NCBI GenBank assembly: GCA_013138765.1
Contig: WTCB01000066.1
Location: forward strand, 1 to 35,658
DNA length: 35,658 nucleotides
Source of the DNA: Candidatus Nanohaloarchaea archaeon
GTDB lineage: Archaea > EX4484-52 > GLR71
Direction: 5' to 3'
The notes under the pieces are model-generated. The model was given only the letters and a program-made list of their open reading frames with translations, had not been told where the DNA came from and made no database searches. Below, piece by piece: positions 1 to 9,142 of this stretch. A program made the translations under genes and the position numbers. Each line of letters begins with the position of its first letter. The first letter of the stretch is position 1.

Positions 1-1
1 C

Positions 2-505
2 GCAAATGCGCAGATAGTTCAAAGACTCGATAATCTTGAAATAAAACAACTTGAGACTAATAAAAAGATTGATTCTGTTTTGGATGCAATGGAAGTTAAA
101 GAGATTGCGCCTAAACAAGGCATCTTCTTTGACGGTCAGATATTTGATGCATATAAATTTGTTTCAGATCTTATACGGCGTGCAAAAGAATCAATTATTT
201 TAATTGATAATTTTGTTGATGATTCTGTCTTGACATTGTTCTCTAAAAGAGACGATGATGTGCGCGCTGTAATCTATACAAAAAATATTACAGAACAATT
301 AAAGTTAGACTTGAATAAATACAATTCTCAATATCCTCAAATCTTGATTAAAGAATTTAAGAAGTCGCATGATAGATTTTTGATAATTGATGATAAAGAA
401 GTATATCATATTGGCGCATCATTAAAGGATTTAGGAAAGAAATGGTTTGCATTCTCTAAATTCAATAGAGATGCATTCAAACTTCTAGAAAGATTGGAAA
501 ACTAA
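2..505 (+). CDS. C-terminal part of an ORF6N/RhuM (virulence-protein-like) family protein, 5' truncated by the window edge
   Basis: Frame is open from base 2 (ANAQIVQRLDNLEIKQLE...) into the supplied ORF. The segment GIFFDGQIFDAYKFVSDLIRRAKESIILIDNFVDDSVLTLFSKR is typical of the C-terminal region of ORF6N-domain proteins. Confidence 0.75.
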   Translation, partial: ANAQIVQRLDNLEIKQLETNKKIDSVLDAMEVKEIAPKQGIFFDGQIFDAYKFVSDLIRRAKESIILIDNFVDDSVLTLFSKRDDDVRAVIYTKNITEQLKLDLNKYNSQYPQILIKEFKKSHDRFLIIDDKEVYHIGASLKDLGKKWFAFSKFNRDAFKLLERLEN

Positions 506-749
506 TATTTAAATGTCAATTAAAAATATTTTTAAATTTTGTCATTAATTACCACCGAATGTGTCACCTAATTATATGCAAGGCAGTCGGATACATTTTA
601 TCGTACGGTAAGAATCAATATAGATTAAATGCGGGTTTGAATTCGTTTACAATATCGCCTTCAAAACTGGAAGATATAAGAGTGAGACTTTTGCGCATAA
701 GGATATTGCTTTTGAGTCCTTGAACTTAATTTAAAGGTTATCTGTTTAT

Positions 750-1412
750 TCATTTCTCAATATAACTCCAATATGAGTTATCACCTATTATTACATGGTC
801 TAAGACTTTGATGTTTAATAACTCACCTGCTTTTATCAATTTCTTTGTTATAGAAAGATCTTCGTCAGATGGCGCACAATCACCTGAAGGATGGTTGTGG
901 ACCAATATAATTGAATTTGCGCTCTCTTTTATGGCGGACTTAAATACTTCGCGAGGATGGATAAGGGAAGCATTTAATATACCAATTGATATTGTCTCGT
1001 CTTTTGTGATCTTGTTTTTGGTGTCAAGGTGCAATATTACAAAATGCTCGCGGTCAAGATCTTTTAATCTTTCATGCGCATAATTAAAAACGTCTTTTGC
1101 TGATTTGATTGAAACGTTTTTATCTTGTTTTGAAATATTGTATCTTTTATTGAATTCAAATAAAGCTTTTACTTGCATTGCTTTTACTGGACCTATACCT
1201 TTAATCTTTTGAAGTTCGGGAAATGATAATGTGGATAGATTAGAGAGACCATAAGTTGTTATTAAGCGGTTGCTCATGTCGATTACGTTTTCGTATCTTG
1301 TTCCTTTTTCAAGAATTATCGCTAACAATTCTGCATCACTTAAAGAATAAGCTCCATTTTTTTTAAATCGTTCTCGAGGTCTGTTCTCTTTTGATATGTC
1401 TTTTATGCGCAT
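750..1412 (-). CDS. radC: RadC family protein (JAB/MPN domain)
   Basis: N-terminal RPRERFKKNGAYSLSDAELLAIIL, HhH-like KIKGIGPVKAMQ, JAB motif LVHNHPSGDCAPSDEDLSITKKL. Confidence 0.92.
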   Translation of the reverse strand: MRIKDISKENRPRERFKKNGAYSLSDAELLAIILEKGTRYENVIDMSNRLITTYGLSNLSTLSFPELQKIKGIGPVKAMQVKALFEFNKRYNISKQDKNVSIKSAKDVFNYAHERLKDLDREHFVILHLDTKNKITKDETISIGILNASLIHPREVFKSAIKESANSIILVHNHPSGDCAPSDEDLSITKKLIKAGELLNIKVLDHVIIGDNSYWSYIEK

Positions 1413-1430
1413 AACATTTTAACTCCTATT

Positions 1431-2768
1431 TTAATCTATAATCGTCCAATGACCGTATTTAGCAGAGCCTATTCGTTTTATTAATTTATTTTTTTGTAAT
1501 TTAGATAAATTTCGTTCTATAGTTCTAATGTCTTTCTGGAAAAAATCAGTCATTATCTCTGCAGTAATTAATTTATTTTCAATAATTTTCTCTAAAATAT
1601 TTTGTTGTAATTTTGATAATTTTACACCGGCATTTACACCGGCATTTACACCGGCATTTACACAGTTTCGAGGAAATATTACTCTAAACCAATTTGAACT
1701 AATTTTAAATTTAATATTTGGAACTAATGATTTCATTCGGCTAATTCCTGAACCAATCTTTTCAACATATCTAAGTCGTTGCATGCAATTAACTAAAATA
1801 TGATTGCGAGAAACACTAACTTCTCCTAAATCATTTTTATCGAATAATAAGTTCCCGGGATTTGAAACTTCAACTCGATTTAAAAATATGTCAATCTGTA
1901 CACGCCCTTTTGAAAAATAATCTCTATGGATCATTGCATTAATGATTGCTTCACGAAGTGCTTCTTCTTGAATTTCAGGAGTATCTATTCTTTCAATACC
2001 TTTGATAATAGCTCCAGTCTTTGTATTTCTCATAACAAAAATTACTGAATCATTAAAATTAGAAACAAAATCTGCATCAAATTCTTTTTTATCTAAAATT
2101 TCAGCTCTATCTGTTCCAGAATACAAAACACAACTAATGACTGCATTTGTAAAAAATTTACTGATTTTTGAAGAAAATAATAATACGCAGGCATTATTTT
2201 GGATGGTATCTGTAAGTAAAGACAGATTTTTTAAGATATGTTTTCGATTTATATTTGATGGCAGATTTGTGCGTCTTAAAAATTTCTGAAAAAGATTATT
2301 ATCAAAATCTGTTGCCAAATCAAAATCGGTATTAATCTTATCATCAAAACTTAGCTTGTTTTTTAGTTCAAACAAGCTTCTGATTTCGTCGGGTGATATT
2401 AATTTTTGAGTCATGTTTCCTTCTCTTATAAAAAACATGCCATTGATATTATGTAGCTCGTCACTTTTGAAGACTTCAATTATGATGACATGCAATTCAT
2501 CACAGACACTAATATGTATCTTTAGGTTAGGATTTATCTCGCGGGCAAAATGCTGGACTTGTGCTAAAATTGAATTATTGTAATCAACACCGAGCACTTT
2601 GCCAGAATCAGTAACACCTACTAATATCTTTCCACCTAATGTGTTTGCAAATGCACAGATAGAATATTTAATCGATTTTCTAAGTTCTCTGCTTAAACTT
2701 TCCTTAAATTCTAGATGTAAACTTTCATCAAATGAAATTAATTCAAGTAATTCATTTTTTGTGTACAT
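1431..2768 (-). CDS. AlbA_2 (Schlafen-like) DNA-binding domain / RecG-like ATP-binding transcriptional regulator
   Basis: LEFKESLSRELRKSIKYSICAFANTLGGKILVGVTDSGKVLGV (AlbA_2), EEALREAIINAMIHRDYFSKGRVQIDIFLNRVEVSNPGNLL (HATPase_c_4-like), C-terminal wHTH. Confidence 0.85.
   Translation of the reverse strand: MYTKNELLELISFDESLHLEFKESLSRELRKSIKYSICAFANTLGGKILVGVTDSGKVLGVDYNNSILAQVQHFAREINPNLKIHISVCDELHVIIIEVFKSDELHNINGMFFIREGNMTQKLISPDEIRSLFELKNKLSFDDKINTDFDLATDFDNNLFQKFLRRTNLPSNINRKHILKNLSLLTDTIQNNACVLLFSSKISKFFTNAVISCVLYSGTDRAEILDKKEFDADFVSNFNDSVIFVMRNTKTGAIIKGIERIDTPEIQEEALREAIINAMIHRDYFSKGRVQIDIFLNRVEVSNPGNLLFDKNDLGEVSVSRNHILVNCMQRLRYVEKIGSGISRMKSLVPNIKFKISSNWFRVIFPRNCVNAGVNAGVNAGVKLSKLQQNILEKIIENKLITAEIMTDFFQKDIRTIERNLSKLQKNKLIKRIGSAKYGHWTIID
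1621..1663 (-). repeat. 12-bp in-frame tandem repeat (about 3.6 perfect copies of tttacaccggca) encoding (NAGV)n
   Basis: Direct reading of tttacaccggca x3 + tttacac; translates to NAGVNAGVNAGV on the minus strand. Confidence 0.95.
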
Positions 2769-2807
2769 TATGTATCATTAACATTACATCATACATAAAA
2801 ATTGGTT

Positions 2808-2822
2808 ACCACTTATGGTGGT
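2808..2822. promoter_or_regulatory. Small perfect inverted repeat ACCAC-ttatg-GTGGT between nadM and the AlbA_2-family gene
   Basis: 5-bp arms and 5-nt spacer read directly; located 40 bp upstream of the 2768 start on the minus strand. Confidence 0.35.
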
Positions 2823-2854
2823 TACTTTTTGATTTTTAATTAACAGAAATTTTA

Positions 2855-3340
2855 TTATTTATATCTGTCTTTACTAAGGATTTCAAATACTTTTACCGGT
2901 ACAAGGTGCTTTATCTCTTTTTTTTCTTTTATGCGCAATCGGATATTGGTGCCGTTTAAGATTTCTTTGTCAAGAAAATCCGGGTCTTCAACTTTGCAGA
3001 AAGGTTCCATGCATCTTCTTGTCCATCCGTTGCCGCTGTAGGCAACTGTTGCATCGGGTGCAATCTGTCTTAGGTTCTTGATCCATTCGTCGTCGTCTGT
3101 GCAGTCGTCAAGGCCTGAAATTGATATCTGTCTGTTTTCGATTAAATTTTGTAATGATTTAGAAATAATATCTTTTCGTGTCTCAAAAGATAATGGATTG
3201 CTGTCTGTGTCTTTCTTGTCTGCGCTACCTATGATTATGTGAAGGTGGTCTATGTCATCTTGCTCGATTATATTTCTGATCGCGTTTACATGACCGTTGT
3301 GCAATGGCTGGAACCTGCCAACAAAAACTGCTTTTTCCAT
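2855..3340 (-). CDS. nadM: Nicotinamide-nucleotide adenylyltransferase, archaeal NadM type
   Basis: MEKAVFVGRFQPLHNGHVNAIRNI (HxGH-type nucleotidyltransferase motif) and LSFETRKDIISKSL. Start moved to the internal ATG giving MEKAVF. Confidence 0.85.
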   Translation of the reverse strand: MEKAVFVGRFQPLHNGHVNAIRNIIEQDDIDHLHIIIGSADKKDTDSNPLSFETRKDIISKSLQNLIENRQISISGLDDCTDDDEWIKNLRQIAPDATVAYSGNGWTRRCMEPFCKVEDPDFLDKEILNGTNIRLRIKEKKEIKHLVPVKVFEILSKDRYK

Positions 3341-3498
3341 AAATATCATCAACTATAATTATCAAATATTATCAAAGATCTTATTATACTTGATTATATT
3401 AGTAATTTATTAAACATTTTAAATGTTTGTAATATTTTTTTAGCTATGTCAACTTTTATATAGGGGTGTGGGTAAAATAAAGTAGAGTAACTTTGTAG

Positions 3499-4287
3499 AT
3501 GATGTTTATGGCTGTCAGTGATATATTGAAAAATGCGTACAATCTTGTGAAAAATAATTTTCGTGAATCTTTGCTTATAGGTCTCATCTTTTGGTCTGCG
3601 GTATTAATTATTGAAGGTTTTTTCATAGTTACAGGTCTTGTTACGCTTGAACAATTATCAATTGGTACTTCTCCTATGATATCAGTCATGAGCATATTCC
3701 TATCTTTTGTGCTTGCCATGCTTTCGGGTGGTGTCTATTATAGCATCAATCTTATGCGCGATAAAAAGATTAAGCTATCAAATATTCGCAAAGGTATAGA
3801 TACAAGATGGGCTGATATTTTTAAAGCGTTCATCGTCATTCAATTTATTGCGGCAATTGTTGGATCTATGATCAATATTTTGATGGATAATTATATGTTG
3901 ACTTCAACATCTGTCAGTGTTTTTGTGTATTCTTTATTTTTTGTCATTGCTTTATCTGTTCAGCTGTCACTTATCTTTTCAATACCTATAGTTGCTGCAA
4001 CTAAAGTTGATGGGTTTTCCGCTGTTAAAAAAAGTGTGAAGTTTTTTACAGGTAATGTCTCTTTAGTTGCAGGGGCAATATTGTCTGTATTTGTGATATT
4101 TTTTTCAGTTATGCTTGTCATATTGGGAATAACTGGAATTGCCGGATATCTGGCTGAGATAAGTATTTATCTATCTATACCATTTTTATTGGCCATTGCC
4201 GTTTTAATGTTTTTTGTACTGTTCTTGGCGTTCCCATTCATGTCATTCGTGATTGTCGGTGTCTATAAAGAAGGTACGAAAAAGTAA
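3499..4287 (+). CDS. Polytopic membrane protein of unknown function
   Basis: 262-aa ORF with multiple hydrophobic segments; upstream TATA-like tttatata. Confidence 0.75.
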   Translation: MMFMAVSDILKNAYNLVKNNFRESLLIGLIFWSAVLIIEGFFIVTGLVTLEQLSIGTSPMISVMSIFLSFVLAMLSGGVYYSINLMRDKKIKLSNIRKGIDTRWADIFKAFIVIQFIAAIVGSMINILMDNYMLTSTSVSVFVYSLFFVIALSVQLSLIFSIPIVAATKVDGFSAVKKSVKFFTGNVSLVAGAILSVFVIFFSVMLVILGITGIAGYLAEISIYLSIPFLLAIAVLMFFVLFLAFPFMSFVIVGVYKEGTKK

Positions 4288-4349
4288 TTTTTCTTTTATC
4301 AGTAAATATATTTTTATACGTATAGGTACTAATCTATAGATAGGTAGCT

Positions 4350-7043
4350 ATGGAATTCATTATTGACTTATCAATACTTTCATCTTCTGACCGTGAAAAA
4401 GTAGGGGATAAAGCAATTGCATTATCACAACTGATAGCTGCAAAGTTTCCGGTACCATCTGGTTCTGTGATAACCAATGCCGGGTTTCATGAATTTGCTG
4501 TAGAAAATAATATTTCTGAATCAATAATTCGGCTGTTGCAGGAGATAGGTAATTGCGGTCCGGAAGAACTTGCTGAAAAATCTAAGAAAGTGCGCGATTT
4601 AATCCTTTCCGGGAAAATTCCTAAAAAATTAAAAGATGAAATCAAGGCCACATATTCTTCATTGGGCATAAGCCCTGAGATGCAGGATCTTAATCATGAT
4701 ACGCTCGGGACAATAAATGCAGGCGGAAATAATGCTTCTGTTGCCATAAGGTCCAGTGTTTTTACTAATGGTTCTAAAAAGATAACATTTAGGGGTTTCT
4801 ATAAATCTTATCTTCATGTAAGTGGGCTTCAAGGTGTGATAGACAAAATAAAAGAATCATGGGCAAACATATACAGCGATGAGGCAATATTTGCAAGGCA
4901 GAAGTATAATGGTGGTCAGGATATATTTACTGGCATAATTATTCAGAAGATGATCGATGGTGAAAAATCCGGCATGTGTTCTACTGCAAATCCTATGACA
5001 AATAATCTGAATGAGATTGTCATTGAAAGCAGTTTTGGTTGTGGGCTTGTGTCTGATGGTGAGATAACGCCTGATGTCTTTATAACTGATAAGACTTCTT
5101 CAGCACTTAACGGCAAGAAAATAAATCATAAGGAATGGCGTTTTGTGAAACACGCAGTCAGTGGAGATGTGATAAAAGAAAAAGTATCTCCTGAACTTAC
5201 TAATTCTGAATCAATTGATGGAAATGAGATAATTTCTATTTCTAATCTTGCAAAGAGTGTTGAAGCTTTTGCAAAGTATCCAGTCTATATAGAATGGGTC
5301 TTCAAGAGGGATAAGCTTTATCTTGTTGATGTGTCTAATATTTCGACAATCAATAAACCGCTTAAAGCGATATATGAAACATCTGAGGTATCTGCATTTA
5401 ATGGGATCGGTGCAAACAGCGGTAATGGGAACGGTGTGGCTGTCAAGGTGCACAATATTTCTGATGTCTTAAAAGTTAGGGCGGGAAATATATTTATTGC
5501 ACCAGTCATTGAACCTTCATCAATACTTGTCTTAAATCGTGTGGGTGGTGTCATTTCTGAGAATGGTGGCCTTTTGTCTGATATGTCTATTCTGTGTCGT
5601 GAACTTGATATTCCCTTAATTGTCAATTGTCCTGGTATCTGTGGCAATATTTCCGATGGGACTAAAATTGCAATGGATGCTACTTCAGGGAAGATATATG
5701 TTAAAGCTGTACCTCAAGATGATATGGATAATGTGGGACAAGAGACATCCAGTCCGCAAGCGAATAATGTGTCTTTCAATGTGTCATCTGATGTTTCTGA
5801 TACTGGAAGTAATGTTCGCGATGTGGACGCGTCTGTTGATATGAGCGGTTCTGACACAGATGGTGCTGTTTTGCAATCTGCACCGGTTGGTCATTCTTTT
5901 GAAGATAAGAATTCTTTGTCTCAAGGTGCAAGCAATGTTGGCGGTAATGTATTTCGTGATTCAAATCTGCAGCAATCTGCAGATGCGAATAATATGGATC
6001 TATCAGTCTCTGAAAGAGAGAATGTTAATTTAAATAATACCAGTGACAATAATAGTATTGATACAGATATCATTAATAATTCTGTTAATGTCAATGACAT
6101 AAATAATAATGTTTCTAGTGTGGATAATATGATTGAAGAAGACCCGTTAGCAATGATTACCGGAACAAAAGTCAAGGTTCTTGCTTCGGATGTGCAGAAT
6201 GTTGAGGAAGTTTTTGACGGTATTGGTCTTTTTCCATCTGAACTTGTATTATTAAATTTAGGGAAGCATCCAGACAAGATACTTTCTGAGGGTATGGAAG
6301 AAGAATTGGTCAAGTATCTTGAGACTAAATTGAGTCCTATTGTTGAATCAGCATATCCTAAATCTGTAACATTCAGGACATTGAGCGCGCAGACGTCGAC
6401 TCTTAGCGGTCTTCCTGATGGAAGTCATGAGGTTGTTGAGGCTAATCCTAAGCTTGGTTGGAGAGGTATAAGGCGGACTCTTGATTCTCCCGCAATATTT
6501 AAGGCTGAGCTTAAGGCGCTTAACAATCTTATACTTAAAGGATATAAAAATATAGAGATACTTCTGCCTTTTGTGCATCATCCGCAGCAGATATATGAAA
6601 TAAACAATATTTTTAAAGAGTGCGGTATCGATATGCAGAACCTTAAAGTCGGTATAAGTGTTGAAGTACCTGCTGCCGGATTGGCGTCAACTGAATTTGT
6701 TAAGGCTGGCATTGATTTTGTATTCATCGATTCAGACAGGCTTGCAGAACACATGCTTGGGATAGATTCGTTGAATGAAAAGGTGAATAAGCATTTTGAT
6801 GCAAAACATCCCGGGGTACTGAGGATGATAAAGATGATCATTGACGGCTACAAAAAAAATAAGGTTCCTGTAAGTGTGGGCGGGTCTATGCTCAATGAGG
6901 GTGAGATAATCGATAAGCTTGTTGAATTTGGTGTGGATGCAATAGTTGTTCCGGCTGACAAGGCAAAAGTTTCAAAGTATGTTGTTGCGCGCGCTGAAAG
7001 GAAGATGCTTCTGGATATCATGCGAGAGCGTGGCAATTATTGA
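4350..7043 (+). CDS. Phosphoenolpyruvate synthase-like protein, catalytic residues apparently lost, Asn/Ser/Asp-rich linker before the C-terminal barrel
   Basis: ATP-grasp region VAIRSSVFTNGS..FRGFYKSYLHVSG, QKMIDGEKSGMCSTANP; mobile-domain remnant ISENGGLLSDMSILCRELDIPLIV; PEP-barrel NPKLGWRGIRRTLDSPAIFKAELKAL and VGISVEVPAAGL. Confidence 0.88.
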   Translation: MEFIIDLSILSSSDREKVGDKAIALSQLIAAKFPVPSGSVITNAGFHEFAVENNISESIIRLLQEIGNCGPEELAEKSKKVRDLILSGKIPKKLKDEIKATYSSLGISPEMQDLNHDTLGTINAGGNNASVAIRSSVFTNGSKKITFRGFYKSYLHVSGLQGVIDKIKESWANIYSDEAIFARQKYNGGQDIFTGIIIQKMIDGEKSGMCSTANPMTNNLNEIVIESSFGCGLVSDGEITPDVFITDKTSSALNGKKINHKEWRFVKHAVSGDVIKEKVSPELTNSESIDGNEIISISNLAKSVEAFAKYPVYIEWVFKRDKLYLVDVSNISTINKPLKAIYETSEVSAFNGIGANSGNGNGVAVKVHNISDVLKVRAGNIFIAPVIEPSSILVLNRVGGVISENGGLLSDMSILCRELDIPLIVNCPGICGNISDGTKIAMDATSGKIYVKAVPQDDMDNVGQETSSPQANNVSFNVSSDVSDTGSNVRDVDASVDMSGSDTDGAVLQSAPVGHSFEDKNSLSQGASNVGGNVFRDSNLQQSADANNMDLSVSERENVNLNNTSDNNSIDTDIINNSVNVNDINNNVSSVDNMIEEDPLAMITGTKVKVLASDVQNVEEVFDGIGLFPSELVLLNLGKHPDKILSEGMEEELVKYLETKLSPIVESAYPKSVTFRTLSAQTSTLSGLPDGSHEVVEANPKLGWRGIRRTLDSPAIFKAELKALNNLILKGYKNIEILLPFVHHPQQIYEINNIFKECGIDMQNLKVGISVEVPAAGLASTEFVKAGIDFVFIDSDRLAEHMLGIDSLNEKVNKHFDAKHPGVLRMIKMIIDGYKKNKVPVSVGGSMLNEGEIIDKLVEFGVDAIVVPADKAKVSKYVVARAERKMLLDIMRERGNY

Positions 7044-7091
7044 TTAATATTTAAATTGTTATAAAGCTGTTTTTGGTTTGAAAAAACTCGT

Positions 7092-7140
7092 CAGAAATTC
7101 CATAAGTCTGTTGCATAGCAACAGTTGTGTTTTTAAGTAT
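7092..7140. repeat. Dispersed intergenic repeat, copy 1 (contains CTGTTGC-ata-GCAACAG hairpin)
   Basis: CAGAAATTCCATAAGTcTGtTGcAtAGCAACAG-TTGTGtttTtAAGT closely matches 18684-18734. Confidence 0.7.
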
Positions 7141-7205
7141 GGGATGAATGGTGTGATGTTTATTTTTTTGTTATGATGTTTGTTGGGTTTAGAGAAAACA
7201 AAAGA

Positions 7206-7300
7206 GTATTTATAGGTACATTAATGTTAAATGATGATTTTTGCTTCTGGGCAAAGCGAAGACGTCGCCTGAAGGGCAAGTCTTTAGATCGGGAAAGATG
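7206..7300 (+). ncRNA. Candidate structured RNA or other element in a locally GC-richer intergenic island
   Basis: TATA-like gtatttatagg at 7206-7216; AAGAC...GTCTT hairpin arms at 7259-7263/7280-7284 with inner GCC-tgaag-GGC; C-box-like ATGATGA at 7231 and CTGA at 7269. Confidence 0.25.
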
Positions 7301-7313
7301 TCAAATTAAAAAA

Positions 7314-8738
7314 TTAATTTTTATCCTGAATAAAATCTGTTTTCATTAAAATAATAGGTTCATTTTTTGGTTTTGGAGCTTTAATTTGTGGATTTTTTAG
7401 ATGGAGAACCACAAATTTATAAAAATCAAATAGCATCTCTTCAATTAATTTGATGAAGACTTTAGATTTTTCAAAAGGTAAAGTTTTATTAAAAATAATT
7501 CTAAATTCATTTATATTTTGAGTTTTATCAATTGTTTTATAACTATTTTCAGTAAGTTCATTAAAATTAATTGATACATTACGACTATTTCCTCTAATAA
7601 TTGTTTTAACTGACAAATGATTAATTAATTTCTCAAATCTCTCATTGTCCGAGTCACATTTCTTAATTTGTTTTCTGATATCTGTAAAATTTGCTCTGAT
7701 TGAATTATGAGGATTTGTTTTAACAGAAACAAACATTTGAACATTATTACTATGTAAATTCAAAGTTATATGTATATCTGATACTACATTTTTAATTTTC
7801 AAATTAGAAATTAATTCCTGTTTTGCACATAACATTTCAACATCACGATTTATCCGATCCTGAATATTATTTTTAAATTTAGAATTTCCTAAAGTTACTA
7901 AAACACCTAATTCAGAACTTAATTTTAACATCATATTTTTTTCTTCTTGAATCCAACTTAATATTGCTTCCCTAATATTAGAATCTGTTTTTCTTATTTT
8001 TTTAGATTGTTTAATCTCTTTACAAATAGTTATCCAACCATCATTCATTTGAGAAAAATCCATTATTCCAGATTTATTATGTTCAAAATACGATACAACT
8101 TCTTGCATAATCGCAACTTGGTCTTCATCTTTAATTCTTTTATTATTTCCTTGGTCCTTAAATAATAATAAGTTTGCTTCAGTTAAAATATAAGTCCATG
8201 AAAAATGGAATAAATCAACTCGTTTAGTTAGTTTAATATTTTTAATTGGTGATTGTGTTGGGGAGGTGACAAATTCATTTGAGATGGTCACTATTTTAGG
8301 AACATTATATTTTTTAGCAATTTCAATATATTTATTTATTTGTAGTTCCGTTAATTTATCTGATTTATTTTTCATTTCAAAAAATGCTGCGTCTACAATT
8401 ATACCTTTAGAAACATAAATAATTAAACCATCAACTCTCGAATTTTCTAGTCCACCCGAGCTATTAAATGCAGCTTCACGATATAAAAATATATTATTTT
8501 TATTTTTTCCTTTAAATTTAATTTCATTCAATAATTTTTCTCTAAATTCATCAACTAATTTTAAACTTGCTAAAAATACTGAAGTTAAAGCTTGTTCATC
8601 ACCAAGTTTTTCAATAGGTATTAATTTAACACTTTGAACTTGTAGGGTCTCATAATTAGGCATATTGGGATTAATAAAATTGTCAAATTCTGTTTTATTT
8701 AAACCAACTATTTTTTTTAATTCTTTTTTATTCATCAT
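7314..8738 (-). CDS. Hypothetical protein with candidate PD-(D/E)XK nuclease motif
   Basis: SRVDGLIIYVSKGIIVDAAFFEMKNKSDKLTELQINKYIEIAKKYN fits a D-(x)n-ExK...Q arrangement; long AT-rich single ORF. Confidence 0.7.
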   Translation of the reverse strand: MMNKKELKKIVGLNKTEFDNFINPNMPNYETLQVQSVKLIPIEKLGDEQALTSVFLASLKLVDEFREKLLNEIKFKGKNKNNIFLYREAAFNSSGGLENSRVDGLIIYVSKGIIVDAAFFEMKNKSDKLTELQINKYIEIAKKYNVPKIVTISNEFVTSPTQSPIKNIKLTKRVDLFHFSWTYILTEANLLLFKDQGNNKRIKDEDQVAIMQEVVSYFEHNKSGIMDFSQMNDGWITICKEIKQSKKIRKTDSNIREAILSWIQEEKNMMLKLSSELGVLVTLGNSKFKNNIQDRINRDVEMLCAKQELISNLKIKNVVSDIHITLNLHSNNVQMFVSVKTNPHNSIRANFTDIRKQIKKCDSDNERFEKLINHLSVKTIIRGNSRNVSINFNELTENSYKTIDKTQNINEFRIIFNKTLPFEKSKVFIKLIEEMLFDFYKFVVLHLKNPQIKAPKPKNEPIILMKTDFIQDKN

Positions 8739-9142
8739 AGCACCTTTATTAGATATTATTAAATTTATTTTGTATTTGTTAAATTAATCCATTCAACTTT
8801 TGTGGTTTTTTAAAAAACTGTAAATAGCATGTAATTTAATACTCTTTTATACAAATGAAAACCATACCTATTTAGTATTTATTTATGGTATTCAAGTTTA
8901 AATGTTTTTCGTTAGGATGGCACAATTTATTTTTCGAGTGATTTCAATATAAATTGTAGTTAATCTATTTTCTTTATTTTTTTTCTAAATGTCTTTAAAA
9001 TTAATATTTAAAAGTATTTTTGAGATGTTTTATAAATTAAAAATATTTTAAAAAAATTCAAAATCACTTATTTTTTGAATTGTGCCGTATTTTTGGTTTA
9101 AGTTATATTAGTTATATAAACGTCAAGTACTAAATATGTTGT

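Noticed and set aside
550-575. Minus-strand GGTGACACATTCGGTGG resembling the GDTFGG-encoding segment of rnhC (around 26846)
   Set aside because: Only a ~17-bp match with no further homology; the flanking frame stops immediately. Treated as coincidence.
570-723. Short plus-strand frame MCHLIICKAVGYILSYGKNQYRLNAGLNSF... between the ORF6N-like gene and radC
   Set aside because: About 55 aa, no recognisable motif, no clear promoter; could be a remnant but not supportable.
808-1083. Plus-strand ORF opposite radC, and the many similar ORFs opposite rad50, mre11, rnhC, trxB, ppsA-like and speB
   Set aside because: Antisense shadows of clearly conserved genes; no recognisable domains and composition follows the coding strand.
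1621-1663. Possible CRISPR-like array
   Set aside because: Direct tandem repeat with no spacers, inside an ORF. No repeat-spacer array was seen anywhere in the window.
4332-4341. Palindrome ATCTATAGAT upstream of the PEP-synthase-like gene
   Set aside because: 10-bp palindrome in AT-rich promoter DNA is expected by chance; no supporting repeat elsewhere noticed.
7231-7272. Bona fide C/D box sRNA
   Set aside because: ATGATGA and CTGA are present, but internal D'/C' boxes and guide lengths do not fit well; kept only as a low-confidence structured element.
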